DNA of 6,625 nucleotides from Candidatus Peregrinibacteria bacterium UBA1369. Its GTDB lineage: Bacteria; Patescibacteriota; Gracilibacteria; UBA1369. The notes below the pieces were generated by a model. The model made no database searches. It worked only from the letters and a program-made list of their open reading frames with translations, and had not been told where the DNA came from. The stretch is from assembly GCA_002305925.1 (NCBI GenBank), contig DBRL01000015.1, forward strand, positions 1-6,625, read 5' to 3'. This document shows positions 5,724 through 6,625 of this stretch, in pieces. A program made the position numbers and the translations under genes. Each line of letters opens with the position of its first letter. Position 1 is the stretch's first letter.

Positions 5724-6086
5724 TCAAAAGATCAGCAGGCCAATCAGAAAAGAGACCAGGTTGGCGGCCAGAGATAGCAGCAAGGCCAGGCGCATGTTCA
5801 GCGGCAGAGCCAGTCGATACCAGATGGCTTCCAGCAGCAGGGCGAAAAACTCCGAAAAGGCTCCGAAGGCCCAACGGGGCATTTCTGCAGTCAGGCTGGG
5901 CAGGACAAACCAGACATAGGGCAAAGTAAAGCAGCTGGCCAGTGCGACTATGCCCAGCAGGCGTGGCAGGGAGATTTGTGCCAAACCGAGCGGCCGCCCG
6001 GCGCAGTAGCGCAGGGCGGCCGCGGTAATAGATTCAATCAAAACGGTGAGGGCAAGGGCACCAAAGAACAAATTCAGGTAGGTCAT
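5724..6086 (-). CDS. Small four-helix membrane protein of unknown function
   Basis: A 120-residue, almost wholly hydrophobic protein with four predicted membrane helices at about 3-25, 41-63, 72-93 and 97-119. Short loops contain Arg and Pro (RPLG, SLPR, LNMR). Charged or polar residues inside or at the edge of the helices are E18, E79, E86, R91 and N109; the SEFFALLLEAIWYR segment and the ending SLAANLVSFLIGLLIF look like conserved features. I cannot assign a family or substrate. The gene starts 44 nt after the end of the SLH-repeat gene on the same strand, so the two probably share a transcript. It converges with the kinase-like gene, with only 40 bp between the two stop codons and no evident terminator. 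No good Shine-Dalgarno precedes ATG 6086. A long hairpin lies inside the gene at 5990-6023. Confidence 0.78.
   Translation of the reverse strand: MTYLNLFFGALALTVLIESITAAALRYCAGRPLGLAQISLPRLLGIVALASCFTLPYVWFVLPSLTAEMPRWAFGAFSEFFALLLEAIWYRLALPLNMRLALLLSLAANLVSFLIGLLIF
5990..6023. repeat. Long GC-rich inverted repeat inside the four-helix protein gene
   Basis: GCGGCCGCCC (5990-5999) and GGGCGGCCGC (6014-6023) are perfect 10-bp reverse complements. After a single G-A mismatch, GCGC (6001-6004) pairs with GCGC (6009-6012) around the tetraloop AGTA. Each outer arm contains a GCGGCCGC octamer. It falls in the codons for the loop after helix 1 (about residues 22-32), so it may be a by-product of Ala/Arg codons or an mRNA structure. 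Confidence 0.6.
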
Positions 6087-6130
6087 GATGGCGCTTCGTG
6101 GGAATTATTGGCTGTCCGGTCGCGCGGGTG

Positions 6131-6625
6131 CTATTTCAGGTCCGCGTAGCTTTGCGAGGGAAGATCGGTGATTTTGGCGCGCAGACGGTACATGATTTCC
6201 GCCATCTGGCCGCGGGTGATTTTCTGGTCGAAGGCGGTGATGCTGGTGGGGATGGCGCCGCGGTCGGCCAGCAGGTTGACGTAGCGGGCATACCAGGGAT
6301 CACTGGCAGCTGTCTCAATTACGGAGGCTTCGACGACAATCTTGGCGGCCTCAACAAAGTTGATCTTATTGGCCGGGCGGAAGGAGCCGTCCGGATAGCC
6401 TCCGATGAAACCGTTGAGCTTGCCGATGCAGACATAGTCAAAATACCATTCGGGAGCGTTGCCGCCGACCATGGCAAAAGTGACGTCGGTAAAGAGCGTC
6501 AGCATATAATCGGCCTGGTTGGCGTAATGGGCCGAGCAATTGTTAAGTTCTTTTTCAGTCGCGATGCTGCCGGAGACGATTTTGACAAATTCGGCGCGGT
6601 TGATGGTTTTGTCGGGTTTGAAGCT
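6131..6625 (-). CDS. SLH-repeat surface protein, C-terminal part (5' end beyond window)
   Basis: The last 164 residues of a larger protein; the frame is open to the window edge, so the true start lies outside and the internal ATG at 6505 is not the start. Three S-layer homology repeats are visible. The end of the first is SFKPDKTINRAEFVKIV (1-17). The second spans about 45-100 with FTDV, EWYFDYVC and GGYPDGSFRPANKINFVEAA. The third spans about 109-164 with DPWYARYVNLLADRGAI and KITRGQMAEIMYRL, ending YADLK. SLH domains bind secondary cell-wall polysaccharide and anchor proteins at the cell surface. C30 and C66 could form a disulfide. About 14 extra residues separate C30 from the FTDV motif. 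The functional domain upstream is unseen. The four-helix gene follows 44 nt downstream, probably in one operon. Confidence 0.9.
   Translation of the reverse strand, partial: SFKPDKTINRAEFVKIVSGSIATEKELNNCSAHYANQADYMLTLFTDVTFAMVGGNAPEWYFDYVCIGKLNGFIGGYPDGSFRPANKINFVEAAKIVVEASVIETAASDPWYARYVNLLADRGAIPTSITAFDQKITRGQMAEIMYRLRAKITDLPSQSYADLK

Noticed and set aside
5680..5929. Two short plus-strand frames after the kinase-like gene
   Set aside because: Both lie opposite the four-helix membrane protein, have low-complexity Arg/Ala/Ser composition and lack any ribosome-binding site.
1..6625. CRISPR array, insertion sequence, phage gene or attachment site next to a tRNA
   Set aside because: No spaced direct repeats, transposase or integrase frame, or duplicated tRNA 3' end were seen near either tRNA.

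Overview
The window comes from a bacterial chromosome of moderate GC content, roughly one half by eye, using the standard genetic code. The partial gene at the right edge ends in S-layer homology (SLH) repeats with a pair of cysteines and a GGYPDGSFRP-type motif. I associate this style with candidate-phyla-radiation (Patescibacteria) genomes, especially the Peregrinibacteria/Peribacteria group. Most other proteins are conserved but uncharacterised, and most start codons lack a Shine-Dalgarno sequence, which fits an uncultured lineage. The taxonomic placement is an inference, at about 50% confidence. No mobile element, CRISPR array, phage gene or named accessory system was seen.

Left part (1-1994): a complete tRNA-Val(CAC) with encoded CCA and a weak terminator faces a full-length type I ABC exporter half-transporter on the minus strand. 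The exporter's leader is unusual: a candidate promoter is followed 7 nt later by a perfect 12-bp palindrome, and the palindrome contains the start of a 7-codon ORF whose stop overlaps a possible TTG start of the transporter.

Middle (1995-3266): a secreted protein of 311 residues with a signal peptide (minus) has a good candidate promoter. Next is tRNA-Leu(CAG) on the plus strand, with a TATAAT promoter and a strong hairpin terminator that could also stop the convergent gene to its right.

Right part (3267-6625): a 196-residue two-helix membrane protein (minus), apparently of a conserved uncharacterised family, is divergent from a 574-residue plus-strand protein. The latter carries remnants of protein-kinase-like catalytic motifs. 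It converges on a 120-residue four-helix membrane protein (minus), which lies 44 nt downstream of the SLH-repeat cell-surface protein. The SLH gene runs off the window edge.

Working together: the window reads as ordinary chromosome enriched in cell-envelope functions (exporter, secreted protein, SLH surface protein, two small membrane proteins), punctuated by tRNA genes. The least understood items are the kinase-like protein, the 196-residue protein and the exporter leader. I see no evidence of a multi-gene defence or mobile system.
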